Assembly: GCA_963737705.1 (NCBI GenBank)
Contig: CAVTTP010000003.1
Location: 248,001-312,000, forward strand
Source of the DNA: PALSA-607 sp963737705
GTDB lineage: Bacteria > Actinomycetota > Actinomycetes > Acidothermales > Acidothermaceae
Direction of reading: 5' to 3'
Length of the DNA stretch: 64,000 bases
In this document: positions 38,299 to 49,496 of the stretch, piece after piece
How positions within the stretch are numbered: the first letter of the stretch is position 1
Layout: each line of letters starts with the position of its first letter
Made by a program: the position numbers and the translations under genes
The notes under the pieces: generated by a model
Database searches by the model: none
What the model was told of the DNA's origin: nothing
Seen by the model: only the letters and a program-made list of their open reading frames with translations

Positions 38299-39492
38299 TC
38301 ATGCGACTGCGCGACGCACCGGATCCACGGCGCCTTCGGGGCTGACGCGCTCGATCGCAATCGCAGTGCAGCCCACCCACGATGCAGCCTCTGTCAGCGC
38401 GTCGCGGATGGCTGCCGATGACGCCGGGAGTCTCGCTGCGGTCGCGTGCTCCGGGATGACCGTCACGTGCCGGGCGATCAACGTGCCGTCGACCCGCGCC
38501 GGGTCGACTCGCGCGACGAGCTGCCCACCGGCGAGCACGGGCATCGAGAAGTAGCCGTGCTGGCGAAGTGGCTTCGGCACATAGGCCTCGAGCCGGTGGT
38601 CGAGGCCGAAGATGCGCGCCGTGCGCGCGCGGTCCCACACGAGTGAGTCGAACGGTGAGAGCAGCGTGGTTCGATGACGGCCGCGCGGCAGACCCTGTTC
38701 CAAAGTGCTTGGCAGGGCCCACGCCGGAGCCGCCCACCCGCGTACCCGGACCGGAAGCAGCCCGGTCGCTGGGAGCAATCGAGCGACGTCGAGCTTCTTC
38801 AACCGGAAGTAGTCGGAGAGGTCGGAGCCCGTGGCCACGCCCAGACAGCTCGCCGCCAGCTGGATCAGCGCGATCTGGCATTGGTCGTCGTTGAGATCGT
38901 CGTGCAGGACGTCGGCCGGTATGGCCCGTTCGGGCACGTCGTAGATCCGCCGCCAACCGACCCGACGGGTGCAAACGAGTTGGCCCGTTGCGAGCAAGAA
39001 TTCGGCCGACCGCTTCACTTCCGACCAACCCCACCACTCGGCGCTCTTCTTGGCACCGCCGAGATCAGTGGCCGTCATCGGCCCCTCGGTGCGAACCTGC
39101 GCCAGCACCGCCTTCGAGGGTGCGGCGGTGTGTTGACCCCACTCCTTCGCCCGACTTAGCAAATGCCGTCGACGGAACGCGAACAGTGGCCATTGGGATA
39201 TCGGCATGACGCACGCGGCGTGCGCCCAGTACTCGAAGGCGTCGCCGCCCCAGTACGCGGCCTCGATCTTGGGTCGCCCGACCGCGCCGAGACGCGCGTA
39301 GGCGACCAGTTCGTGCGAGCGTGCCAGCACCGAGATCGTGTCGAGCTGGACCGCCCGCAGCGACTCCAGCATCCCCACCACACCCGCTCGCCGGTCAGGC
39401 GAACCGACGAGGTGCTGGGCGGCCAGCGCGAACCGGCGGGCCTCGTCGGCCGACAATTCCACTGCCGGCGCTGCTGCGGGGGGTCGGGGCAT
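38299..39492 (-). CDS. Winged-helix DNA-binding protein of the YcaQ/AlkX (HTH_42) family
   Basis: 397 residues. The family N-terminus has VQLDTISVLARSHELV; Gln 49 and Asp 51 occupy the QxD catalytic positions described for E. coli YcaQ, a crosslink-unhooking DNA glycosylase. Other landmarks are EYWAHAACVMP, SPFDSLVWDR and LEAYVPKPLRQHGYFSMPVLAGG. A DNA-repair role is plausible but activity may differ in this subgroup. Start ATG at 39492 gives the expected length. Confidence 0.88.
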   Translation of the reverse strand: MPRPPAAAPAVELSADEARRFALAAQHLVGSPDRRAGVVGMLESLRAVQLDTISVLARSHELVAYARLGAVGRPKIEAAYWGGDAFEYWAHAACVMPISQWPLFAFRRRHLLSRAKEWGQHTAAPSKAVLAQVRTEGPMTATDLGGAKKSAEWWGWSEVKRSAEFLLATGQLVCTRRVGWRRIYDVPERAIPADVLHDDLNDDQCQIALIQLAASCLGVATGSDLSDYFRLKKLDVARLLPATGLLPVRVRGWAAPAWALPSTLEQGLPRGRHRTTLLSPFDSLVWDRARTARIFGLDHRLEAYVPKPLRQHGYFSMPVLAGGQLVARVDPARVDGTLIARHVTVIPEHATAARLPASSAAIRDALTEAASWVGCTAIAIERVSPEGAVDPVRRAVA

Positions 39493-39560
39493 GGCTCGGA
39501 TCGTAGGTGTCGGCGCTGACGCTCGCCCGCGGGTGGGGCGCGCAGCGCCGGGGGGTGGAG

Positions 39561-39626
39561 CGATCTGCGCCTGGGCTCGCGGCGATCTGCGCCTAGGCGC
39601 GCGGCGATCTGCGCCTAGGCGCTACG
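39561..39626. repeat. 22-bp tandem array in the secA upstream region
   Basis: Three adjacent 22-bp units begin CGATCTGCGCCT. The second and third each hold the perfect 12-base palindrome GCGCCTAGGCGC. The array ends 23 bases before the candidate -10 of secA. Confidence 0.9.
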
Positions 39627-39649
39627 CGCGGTGAGGCCTGCGCCTCGCC

Positions 39650-39655
39650 TACGAT
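39650..39655 (+). promoter_or_regulatory. Candidate -10 of the secA promoter
   Basis: TACGAT fits the actinobacterial TANNNT -10 and lies about 70 bases before the secA GTG. No convincing -35 is visible; the 22-bp repeats occupy the region just upstream. Confidence 0.4.
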
Positions 39656-39725
39656 GGCGGAAGGACGGACCGCACGCCCCCGCCGTCCCGATATCGTCCA
39701 GGACCGTTTCGAGGAGCCAGTCTTC

Positions 39726-42635
<2,910 letters not shown>

Positions 42636-42663
42636 TCCCGACGTGCCCGCAGGCAGTTGAGCG

Positions 42664-43449
42664 TTAGCCGATCTGCAATGCCGTGCACTGCCAACGGCCG
42701 TCGAGACCTTCGAGCCGCAACGCGATCGCACGGCAGCGCGGACCTTGTTGGACGATCGCGCACACCTCGGCAACGCCATCGCGTGGTTCGCTGACACGTA
42801 TCGACCGCACAACTTCGGCAAGCCGGGTGGTAGCGCCGGCGCGGCCGCCCGCGCCGGCGGACGTGACGGGGCGCGCAACCCGCGCACACAACTCGTCGTA
42901 AACAGGCGCCGTCGTCCATCGAACTAGCTGCGAGACGGGACGCACGCCCGAGACCACCTCGATCATTGCCTGCACCAACCTGCCCGCCCACGGTGTGGGC
43001 GCGGGCAGCAGCGTGCTCGCTGTTTTCTGCGGCCCGAACTCCTCCTCGGCGGTGTCGCGTCTTCCGGGTCGACGCCGCGTTGGCGGCGCAACCGCCGTCA
43101 CCGCGGCCTCGTTCGGCTCGGTCAATGTGGTCAAGAGACGCAGCTCTGGTGCGGGCGAGGCGTCTTGTTGAACCGCGTCAGGGAGCTGCGGCCGTGCGGG
43201 CAGGCCGCTCGGCAATGCGAAGACCAACCGCAGTGCACGCTGCCCGTGATCTGCATCGGCCGCCAAGGTGCGATTGGGTGCCGCATCGACGGGCGCCGTC
43301 GGTGGTGCGAGTTCGTCGTCGAAGGGTGGCTGCGGATTGCAGCTCGGCAGCCGGCGCACGGCAGTCGTCACGCTGGTGTTACGACGGGCGCGCGGTGTCG
43401 GGGCAGGTGCGGCAGCAGTGACCTCGACGGCCTGCGCGGTCGTGGTCAT
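42664..43449 (-). CDS. Rv3235-family protein
   Basis: 261 residues. A long Ala/Pro-rich low-complexity N-terminus precedes a small conserved C-terminal domain, residues about 165-261, ending EVCAIVQQGPRCRAIALRLEGLDGRWQC. This domain identifies the Rv3235 family near secA in many actinomycetes. It overlaps the LysM gene stop by four bases, so the two are co-translated. Function unknown; partnership with the LysM protein is inferred. Confidence 0.88.
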   Translation of the reverse strand: MTTTAQAVEVTAAAPAPTPRARRNTSVTTAVRRLPSCNPQPPFDDELAPPTAPVDAAPNRTLAADADHGQRALRLVFALPSGLPARPQLPDAVQQDASPAPELRLLTTLTEPNEAAVTAVAPPTRRRPGRRDTAEEEFGPQKTASTLLPAPTPWAGRLVQAMIEVVSGVRPVSQLVRWTTAPVYDELCARVARPVTSAGAGGRAGATTRLAEVVRSIRVSEPRDGVAEVCAIVQQGPRCRAIALRLEGLDGRWQCTALQIG

Positions 43450-44264
43450 CGGGTTCCGACGGGCGCTGTCGAAGTCGACGGGGGCACCAGCAGTTCGCCC
43501 GGCGAAATCACGCTCGGATCAGGACCAATGGTGGCTCGATTCGCGTCGTACCACGCGGGCCACGCACGAGAAATGTCGACCGCACTTGCGTGAGGTCCGA
43601 GGTGTCGCGCCGCGATGTCCCACAACGTGTCGCCGCGGTGAACCACGTAGCCGTTGACACCGCGGTCTCCCGGGTCAACCGCGTCGCGATGTGCGACGCC
43701 CGCGACGAGTGCGACCGCACCGGTCGGCGTCCGCTTCGCAGCCGGTGGCGGCGACGCGACAAACGGCGTCGCGGGTCGATCGAGTGTAGGTGGCGCTTGG
43801 CTGGTTTCGGCCAGCCTCGGCGCAACCCCGGAAACTGGCCGGTCGACCTGCGTCGACGTCGACGTCGTCGTCGAGGGACCCGCGGCAAAGGCTGATCCGG
43901 CCGTCAGTGGACCGGCGAGCACGCTGACCCCGATGACCGCTTGAACGATGCGGCGAACCAGCATCGGGCTGGTCCGCGCGGCGATCGCGGCGCACCCGCG
44001 GCCGACGGAGCCAGGCAGCGTGCTCGCTACTTCGAGGAAGGCCGCTGTGGACACCCATCCGAGGCCGATCCACGCCGCCAGCGCCGCCGAGCCGCCAAGC
44101 AGTTGATCGAAGTCGGATGTCGGTGCGGATGCGCCCAAGGCGGCCACGAGCGCTCGCCAGGTTTCGAGCGGTGAGCCCGCGGCCCAGCCCAGCAAGGCGG
44201 TCATGCCAGCGATCAGAGCACCCGCTCGCAGGGCGGATCCGGCTCGTCGCGGGTGTCGGTTCAT
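43446..44264 (-). CDS. LysM-domain membrane/exported protein
   Basis: 272 residues. Membrane segments at about 12-30, 60-80 and 110-130 precede a Pro/Thr-rich stretch. A C-terminal LysM module starts GYVVHRGDTLWDIAARHLG and ends ISPGELLVPP, predicted to bind peptidoglycan. The ATG at 44264 has AAAGGA seven bases upstream, better than the longer frame to 44315. Coupled to the Rv3235-family gene, and driven by a near-ideal promoter. Confidence 0.9.
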   Translation of the reverse strand: MNRHPRRAGSALRAGALIAGMTALLGWAAGSPLETWRALVAALGASAPTSDFDQLLGGSAALAAWIGLGWVSTAAFLEVASTLPGSVGRGCAAIAARTSPMLVRRIVQAVIGVSVLAGPLTAGSAFAAGPSTTTSTSTQVDRPVSGVAPRLAETSQAPPTLDRPATPFVASPPPAAKRTPTGAVALVAGVAHRDAVDPGDRGVNGYVVHRGDTLWDIAARHLGPHASAVDISRAWPAWYDANRATIGPDPSVISPGELLVPPSTSTAPVGTR

Positions 44265-44276
44265 TGATATGTCCTT

Positions 44277-44300
44277 TGCTTTCGTTTGCTTATGTTTACC
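44277..44300 (-). repeat. A-rich direct repeats in the LysM leader
   Basis: On the coding strand AAGCAAACG and AAAGCAAAGG follow each other directly, AT-rich against a GC-rich background. The form resembles direct-repeat sites of MerR/BldC-like proteins. Confidence 0.4.
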
Positions 44301-44329
44301 TTGGTACAGGTCCATTCACTCCCTGTCAA
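44301..44329 (-). promoter_or_regulatory. Promoter of the LysM gene
   Basis: On the minus strand a perfect TTGACA (44329-44324) and TACCAA (44306-44301) are separated by exactly 17 bases, predicting a leader of about 30 nt. Confidence 0.65.
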
Positions 44330-44375
44330 CGTGGGTAGCGTCATTTCGGTACGCTGACTGTGGAAGAGGTGGACG

Positions 44376-44930
44376 ATGCGCTGGGACGAACTCTTCGACG
44401 ACCTCGAGGCTCAGTTCGGGGAGGCCGACACGGCCGACCTGGCTGCCGAGGTCACTGATCGGAGCCGGCGCGAGCGTTCGCTGGTGCGTCTCGTCGACCG
44501 ACTTCGTCCTGTTATCGGGTTGTCTCTGACCGTGCGGCTCGTCGGCGCGGGCGTAATCGAAGGCGAACTTGCCGCAGTCGGTCCCGACTGGTTGTTGCTC
44601 GTCGAGGTTGGTGGCCGCGAGGCGCTCGTAGCCGCGCACGCTGTCCTGTCGATCGGCGGGCTCGCCGCCCAATCCGCGGCGCCGAACGGCGAAGGACAGG
44701 TGGCAGCCCGACTAGATCTCGCCTATGCCCTGCGCGGCATCGTGCGTGATCGATCTGCTGTCGCGCTGACGCTTACGGATGGATCAACGGCCGCCGGCAC
44801 CCTTGACCGCGTCGGCGCCGACTTCGTCGACATGGCTGAACACGCGCCCGGCGAACCGCGCCGGCACGACGCCGTCCGGGCTGTTCGTGCATACCCGCTG
44901 ACGTCGCTGGTCGTCGTCCGCCGGGCCTAG
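44376..44930 (+). CDS. Conserved actinobacterial hypothetical, two Sm-like halves
   Basis: 184 residues. After a helical N-terminus (MRWDELFDDLEAQF), two similar beta-rich segments can be seen: LTVRLVGAGVIEGELAAVG (about 48-66) and VALTLTDGSTAAGTLDRVG (about 129-147). Each resembles the first strands of an Sm/LSm barrel. I know the protein type only as an unnamed neighbour of secA-region genes. RNA binding is a guess from fold resemblance. Divergent from the LysM gene. Confidence 0.75.
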   Translation: MRWDELFDDLEAQFGEADTADLAAEVTDRSRRERSLVRLVDRLRPVIGLSLTVRLVGAGVIEGELAAVGPDWLLLVEVGGREALVAAHAVLSIGGLAAQSAAPNGEGQVAARLDLAYALRGIVRDRSAVALTLTDGSTAAGTLDRVGADFVDMAEHAPGEPRRHDAVRAVRAYPLTSLVVVRRA

Positions 44931-44995
44931 CTCGCAGGCGTGGACTAACCAGGAATGCGTTGGCTGGGTACGCTGACGCAGCCAGCGACCGATTC

Positions 44996-46945
44996 ATGGT
45001 GCGCGGCTTCGAAACGCAGCGAGTCTGGCTGCATGGGGGATGGGGAATAGTGCCTCGGTACATCGCGCCTACGCGGGCGGCCGTCGTCGTCTTGGCTGTT
45101 ATCGGTTCGGTAGTGGCCGGAAACGCCGCGATGGCGAGCGAACCCGTTGGTCCAGCCGGTTGGACGCCGGTCATGCAGACGACCGATGCGCCGAGCTCTG
45201 CAGGCATAACTGTGTCCCCTGTATTCGACGACGCGACCGGCCAACTCCTGCTCGCCGAAGGTCCAAACACGTGGACCTGGGATGGCACACGGTGGGCGCT
45301 TCGGCAGGCCGCTGCCGGGCCGCACGTTGCCGACCCGGTCAGTGCCTACGATCCGTCCACCAAACAAGTCGTCATGGTGGGCGGCCCGGTGACGACGTCC
45401 CCAGTCACGGCGCTTCCTCCCGGCACCCAAACGTGGACGTGGAACGGAAACGTCTGGGCGCAGCAGCACCCCGCAACATCGCCCGCGATGGCGCCCGCGT
45501 GCGCAGCATTCGATGACGCGACAGGTCAGTTGTTGATGTTCGGTGGGCTGTTCCCGCAGAGCCCGGCAACGTGGCGCTGGACTGGATCGAACTGGGTTCG
45601 ACTGTCTCCGACAGCGAGTCCGCCGAATGGCCAATGCTCCATGGCGTACGACCCAGCTCTCAACACCCTCGTGCTGGCGACGGTCGGGGCGACCTTCGGG
45701 GGTGCCCGAGGGACACCCCAACTGTGGACCTGGAATGGCACGAACTGGCAGCAGCTGGCGTCGACCGGCCTGCCAGGCGACGCCGGTACTCCGTCGATCG
45801 CCTACGACCCCGACGCTGGCGACCTGGTCGTGCTCGTCGATGCGAATGGTGTCGATACGGGCGCTAACGGAGCCATCTGGGGCGGTGCCGAAGAAGAGAC
45901 CTGGACGTGGGATGGCGGTTCATGGGCGATGGTCTACGTCACGACACCGATGAACCGAATTCCGTGGGACCTGGTGGTCTCCTATGACAAGAGCACCCAC
46001 CAACTGATGCGGTGGTACGAGACCGCCCTCGGTGCCGCACGAAGCGGCAGCAGCGTGTCGCCCACCCGCATTGCCGGCCAAGACCGACTCGCCACCGCTA
46101 TTGCCGCGTCCGTCGCTGCGTTCCCCGTCCCTCAGGCAGCTGCCGCTGTTGTCCTTGCCAGATCGGACCAATTCGCCGACGCGCTGGCGGGTGGACCGCT
46201 AGCAGCCGCTAATCACGGACCACTCCTGTTGACGTCGCCGACCACGTTGGACACGGCAACGGCAACGGAGATCAGCCGGGTCCTCAAACCTGGCGGGACC
46301 GTCTTCGTGGTCGGTGGAACGGCCGCGCTCGGTCCGTCGATCGCGTCGGCGATTTCGACACTGGGGTTTGTACCGGTGCGAGTTTCTGGAGCGGATCGTT
46401 TCGGCACCGCTCTTGCGATTGCGGCGAAACTCGGGAACCCGTCAACGATTTTCGAGGCAGATGGCGCGGGGTTCGCCGATGCGTTGTCGGCCGTTCCCGC
46501 CGCAATCGTCAAGCACGGCGCGATCGTGCTGACAAGTGGCTCGACCCAGACCGCGGCAACCGCAGCGTACTTGCGTGTACATCCAGGGCTGCACTACGCG
46601 GTCGGTGGTCCGGCGGCGACGGCTGATCCGGCAGCTACTGCACTGGTGGGCGCGGACAGGTATGCGACCTCGGCAGCAGTTGCGCTCGCGATTTTCCCCG
46701 ACGCGACTGGTATTTCTGTCGCGAATGGGTTGAGCTTCCCCGACGCACTAGCGGCCGGGCCGATCGCCGGTGCCGCTGGGCAGCCGCTCGTGCTGGTAGC
46801 CCCGACGGGAAGCCTGCCCGAACCTGCGTCCGCGTATCTCAGCACCCGCGGGCCTTCGGTCTCGACGACACGAATCTTCGGTGGCGTCGCGGCAGTGAGC
46901 GACGCTGTGATGTCTGAGGTCGCCGAAGCGCTGCACGGGTCGTGA
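44996..46945 (+). CDS. Exported kelch/beta-propeller protein with CWB2 cell-wall-binding repeats
   Basis: About 649 residues. A long signal peptide (hydrophobic VVVLAVIGSVVAGNAAMASE) leads into a kelch-like propeller with repeated TWTWDG/TWTWNG/LWTWNGTNW blades to about residue 340. Then come three cell-wall-binding type 2 repeats, each around 95 residues: RIAGQDRLATAIA, RVSGADRFGTALA and LVGADRYATSAAVA, with FADALAGGPLAA-like halves. CWB2 modules bind anionic wall polymers in other Gram-positives. Start may be the ATG at 44996 or the GTG at 45050, which gives a tidier signal peptide. Confidence 0.88.
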   Translation: MVRGFETQRVWLHGGWGIVPRYIAPTRAAVVVLAVIGSVVAGNAAMASEPVGPAGWTPVMQTTDAPSSAGITVSPVFDDATGQLLLAEGPNTWTWDGTRWALRQAAAGPHVADPVSAYDPSTKQVVMVGGPVTTSPVTALPPGTQTWTWNGNVWAQQHPATSPAMAPACAAFDDATGQLLMFGGLFPQSPATWRWTGSNWVRLSPTASPPNGQCSMAYDPALNTLVLATVGATFGGARGTPQLWTWNGTNWQQLASTGLPGDAGTPSIAYDPDAGDLVVLVDANGVDTGANGAIWGGAEEETWTWDGGSWAMVYVTTPMNRIPWDLVVSYDKSTHQLMRWYETALGAARSGSSVSPTRIAGQDRLATAIAASVAAFPVPQAAAAVVLARSDQFADALAGGPLAAANHGPLLLTSPTTLDTATATEISRVLKPGGTVFVVGGTAALGPSIASAISTLGFVPVRVSGADRFGTALAIAAKLGNPSTIFEADGAGFADALSAVPAAIVKHGAIVLTSGSTQTAATAAYLRVHPGLHYAVGGPAATADPAATALVGADRYATSAAVALAIFPDATGISVANGLSFPDALAAGPIAGAAGQPLVLVAPTGSLPEPASAYLSTRGPSVSTTRIFGGVAAVSDAVMSEVAEALHGS

Positions 46946-46951
46946 CCCGCG

Positions 46952-47182
46952 CTACTCCTCGGGGTCGCCTGACCCGAACGGGTGGCTGCTGACGAAGTCA
47001 CGGGTCCGGGCGTACGCGTCTTGGATGTAGGTCTCGAGGACCTGTGCCTCGACGCGCCACTGGCCGCGGCCCCCAACCTTGATCGCGGCGAGTTCGCCGT
47101 TGCGGACGAGTGCGTAGGCCTGTGCCGCGGAGATATTCAGTACGTCAGCGACATCTGACAGAAGCAGAAATCGCTTCTCCAT
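46952..47182 (-). CDS. BldC-like helix-turn-helix protein
   Basis: 76 residues. A compact MerR/excisionase-type winged helix: LLSDVADVLNISAAQAYALVRNGELAAIKVGGRGQWR, the layout of BldC-like regulators, followed by an acidic tail. ATG preceded by GAGGAG. It is convergent with the CWB2 gene and divergent from the SAF gene, with two DnaA-box-like sites in the intervening promoter region. Direct targets unknown. Confidence 0.88.
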   Translation of the reverse strand: MEKRFLLLSDVADVLNISAAQAYALVRNGELAAIKVGGRGQWRVEAQVLETYIQDAYARTRDFVSSHPFGSGDPEE

Positions 47183-47245
47183 CGAGGCTCCTCAAACTCG
47201 GGCAGACGCTGCTATCTACGCCGGAAGGCGTCAGTATGCCATCGG

Positions 47246-47273
47246 TTACCCACGAATGCTTTCGTTATCCACA
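47246..47273 (+). promoter_or_regulatory. Pair of DnaA-box-like sites
   Basis: TTATCCACA (47265-47273) is a perfect DnaA-box consensus; TTACCCACG (47246-47254) is a near match in the same orientation, 19 bases apart start to start. They sit in the divergent promoter region of the BldC-like and SAF genes. Confidence 0.4.
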
Positions 47274-47385
47274 CAACACTTCGGTTTGGCATCGCAAAGC
47301 CGGACGGCGGGGCAGAATGGGGACGCCGCTAGGGGCGGTCAGCGCAATCGGTCTGTGCGCGCTACCGATGGTCACCGGGGGAAAC

Positions 47386-48156
47386 ATGTCAGAACTGCCC
47401 GCGCCGTCGGCGACCCGCCTGAGATCGCCGTCCTGGCTGGACGGCCGGCTCGTGATCGGGGTCGTCCTCGTACTGCTCTCCGTCGTGGTCGGCGCGAAAA
47501 TCATTTCGTCGTCGCAGCGCTACGACCTTATGTGGGCGGCATCGCGAGATATCGCGCCAGGCACAACGTTGATCAAATCCGACCTGGTGCAAGTTGACGT
47601 CCGGTTCAAGGACCACGGGGCCCTCTACATCTCGGCTGTGGGTGCGAGCCCGGTCGGGCGTGTCACGGTTTCGCCGCTCGTGAGCGGCCAACTCATTCCG
47701 CTCGTTGCCGTCCCGTCGACGCCGCCGCCCGCAGTTCGGCTGGTCACGATTCCGGTCGAGCGACTGCACATGCCAAGAGGCAACGACCTCCATGGTGTGC
47801 AGGTCGATCTCTACGTCACGCCGAAGACGCTGAATGGGCAAGCGCAGGCCAAGCCTCAACTCATCCTTGCGAACGTCACCATCGCCGACACGATCGTTGA
47901 TTCGTCCCTTGCGAGTAGCGACGGTTCCGGCGTTGTCTTGTCGGTCCCCGTTGCCTATGTCGACGCCGTCGTCGGTGCCGCGCAACTTGGTTCGGTCGAC
48001 CTGGTACGGGTGCCCGCCGCCGCGACTGCGAGCACTGTCGGTCCGCCGGCTCCGAGCGTCAGCGCGTCTCCGGCTGGCAGCGCGTCGCCGTCCGATAGCC
48101 CATCGCCGTCCGATAGCCCATCGCCGTCCGATAGCGCTGGTCTGGCCGCACCGTGA
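47386..48156 (+). CDS. SAF-domain (CpaB-like) membrane protein
   Basis: 256 residues. One N-terminal membrane helix (VIGVVLVLLSVVVGAKII), then a SAF domain with DIAPGTTLIKSDLVQVDVRF and LVSGQLIPL, as in CpaB/RcpC pilus-assembly proteins. The C-terminus is a Ser/Pro/Asp tail encoded by three 18-bp repeats. ATG at 47386 with a GGGGG site; a much longer upstream frame runs over the divergent gene. Coupled to the following CpaE-like ATPase gene (4-bp overlap). Confidence 0.85.
   Translation: MSELPAPSATRLRSPSWLDGRLVIGVVLVLLSVVVGAKIISSSQRYDLMWAASRDIAPGTTLIKSDLVQVDVRFKDHGALYISAVGASPVGRVTVSPLVSGQLIPLVAVPSTPPPAVRLVTIPVERLHMPRGNDLHGVQVDLYVTPKTLNGQAQAKPQLILANVTIADTIVDSSLASSDGSGVVLSVPVAYVDAVVGAAQLGSVDLVRVPAAATASTVGPPAPSVSASPAGSASPSDSPSPSDSPSPSDSAGLAAP
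48085..48135 (+). repeat. 18-bp in-frame array at the end of the SAF gene
   Basis: Units TCGCCGTCCGATAGCCCA at 48085-48102 and 48103-48120 plus a 15-base third copy encode SPSDSP repeats. Confidence 0.92.
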
Positions 48157-49496
48157 GCGTTCCGGTTCTGACCGCCGTCACCGACGCCGTTTGGGAAGCC
48201 GAGTTGGTGTCGGCGTTCGAGCATCAAGACTTCGGCGTGGTCGTGGTTCGGCGTTGCGTTGACCTCGCGGATCTCCTCGCCGCCGCCTCCGCAGGAACGG
48301 CTCGCGCAGTCATTTTGTCTGCCGACCTGCGCAGGCTGGACCGTGACGCCTTGGCCCGACTCGCAACGGCTGGCGTGGCGGTGATCGGCCTGGTGGCGCA
48401 AGGTGGCATGCCCGGCACGAGTGACGACGCCGAACGGCGGCTGCGGCAGCTCGGCGTCCGCCATGTACTTGCTGCTGATGCTGGTCCCGCGTTGATCTCT
48501 GCTGAGGTGACGACGGCGATTGCCGACGGCGTGGCCACCGGTGGGCTCGATCCGTTGCGCCTCGGCTACGCCGACCCACGCTCCGCGCTGCCCGATGTGC
48601 CGGCGCTCGCGTTGGTGTCAGGTGAAGACGAAGTCGATCGCGTCGATGGGCGGCTCGTTGCAGTCTGGGGGCCGACGGGCGCGCCGGGCCGGACGACGAT
48701 TGCGGTCGTTCTCGCGACAGAGGCGGCTTATCTCGGCTGCCCTTCATTGCTGGCGGACGCCGACTGCTACGGCGGGGTGATTGCCCAAGTGCTTGGCCTG
48801 CTCGATGAATCGCCGGGACTCGCGGCCGCAGTCCGGCAGGCAAATGCGGGCAACCTCGATCTGCACAATCTTGCGAGGCTGGCGCGCGTCGTGGGTCCGA
48901 ACTTGCGGGTCCTGACGGGCATTGCGCGTGCTGAACGCTGGCCGGAGTTGCGACCGAGCGGGCTCGTCGCCGCGTATGCCATCGCGCGGCAACTTGCAGC
49001 TCTCACGGTTGTCGATTGCGGCTTCGGTCTCGAGCAAGACGAAGAGCTCAGTTACGACACGACCGCGCCACGTCGCAACGGGTCGACGCTGGCCACTCTT
49101 GCCGATGCAGACCATGTCGTCGCCGTCGGATCCGCCGACCCAGTTGGGTTACAACGCCTGATCCGCGGACTCGCCGAACTGTCAGAAGTACTGCCGCAGT
49201 GTCGTCCGCAGGTCGTCGTGAACCGGGTGCGCAAGGGTCCGATCAACGGCGACGCCGAACAAGAGATCCAGCAAGCGTTGACGCGCTACGCCGGGATAGA
49301 CGACGTCGTCTTCGTGCCGTACGACCGGGCGTCACTCGACAAAGCCATCGCTGGCGGGCACACGCTCGGTGAAGCCGCGCCAGACTCGCCCGCTCGCCGA
49401 GCGTTGCTGCCGCTTGCCAGGCGATACGCGGGTGTCAGTTCAGTGCGACCGGCTCGCAGGCATCGCGCCCGTGGTGAGGGCCGACGCTCAGCCTGA
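48153..49496 (+). CDS. CpaE-like ParA/MinD-family protein with altered Walker A
   Basis: 447 residues. The N-terminal ~130 residues resemble a degenerate receiver domain, as in CpaE. The P-loop at about 172-181 reads GPTGAPGRTT: both the signature lysine and the catalytic lysine of deviant Walker A (KGGxGKT) are replaced, by Thr and Arg. Later MinD-type landmarks are ADCYGGV (switch) and VVDCGFGL (Walker B). It may bind nucleotide weakly or scaffold. Translationally coupled to the SAF gene. The last ~9 bases overlap the convergent kinase gene. Confidence 0.85.
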   Translation: MSVPVLTAVTDAVWEAELVSAFEHQDFGVVVVRRCVDLADLLAAASAGTARAVILSADLRRLDRDALARLATAGVAVIGLVAQGGMPGTSDDAERRLRQLGVRHVLAADAGPALISAEVTTAIADGVATGGLDPLRLGYADPRSALPDVPALALVSGEDEVDRVDGRLVAVWGPTGAPGRTTIAVVLATEAAYLGCPSLLADADCYGGVIAQVLGLLDESPGLAAAVRQANAGNLDLHNLARLARVVGPNLRVLTGIARAERWPELRPSGLVAAYAIARQLAALTVVDCGFGLEQDEELSYDTTAPRRNGSTLATLADADHVVAVGSADPVGLQRLIRGLAELSEVLPQCRPQVVVNRVRKGPINGDAEQEIQQALTRYAGIDDVVFVPYDRASLDKAIAGGHTLGEAAPDSPARRALLPLARRYAGVSSVRPARRHRARGEGRRSA

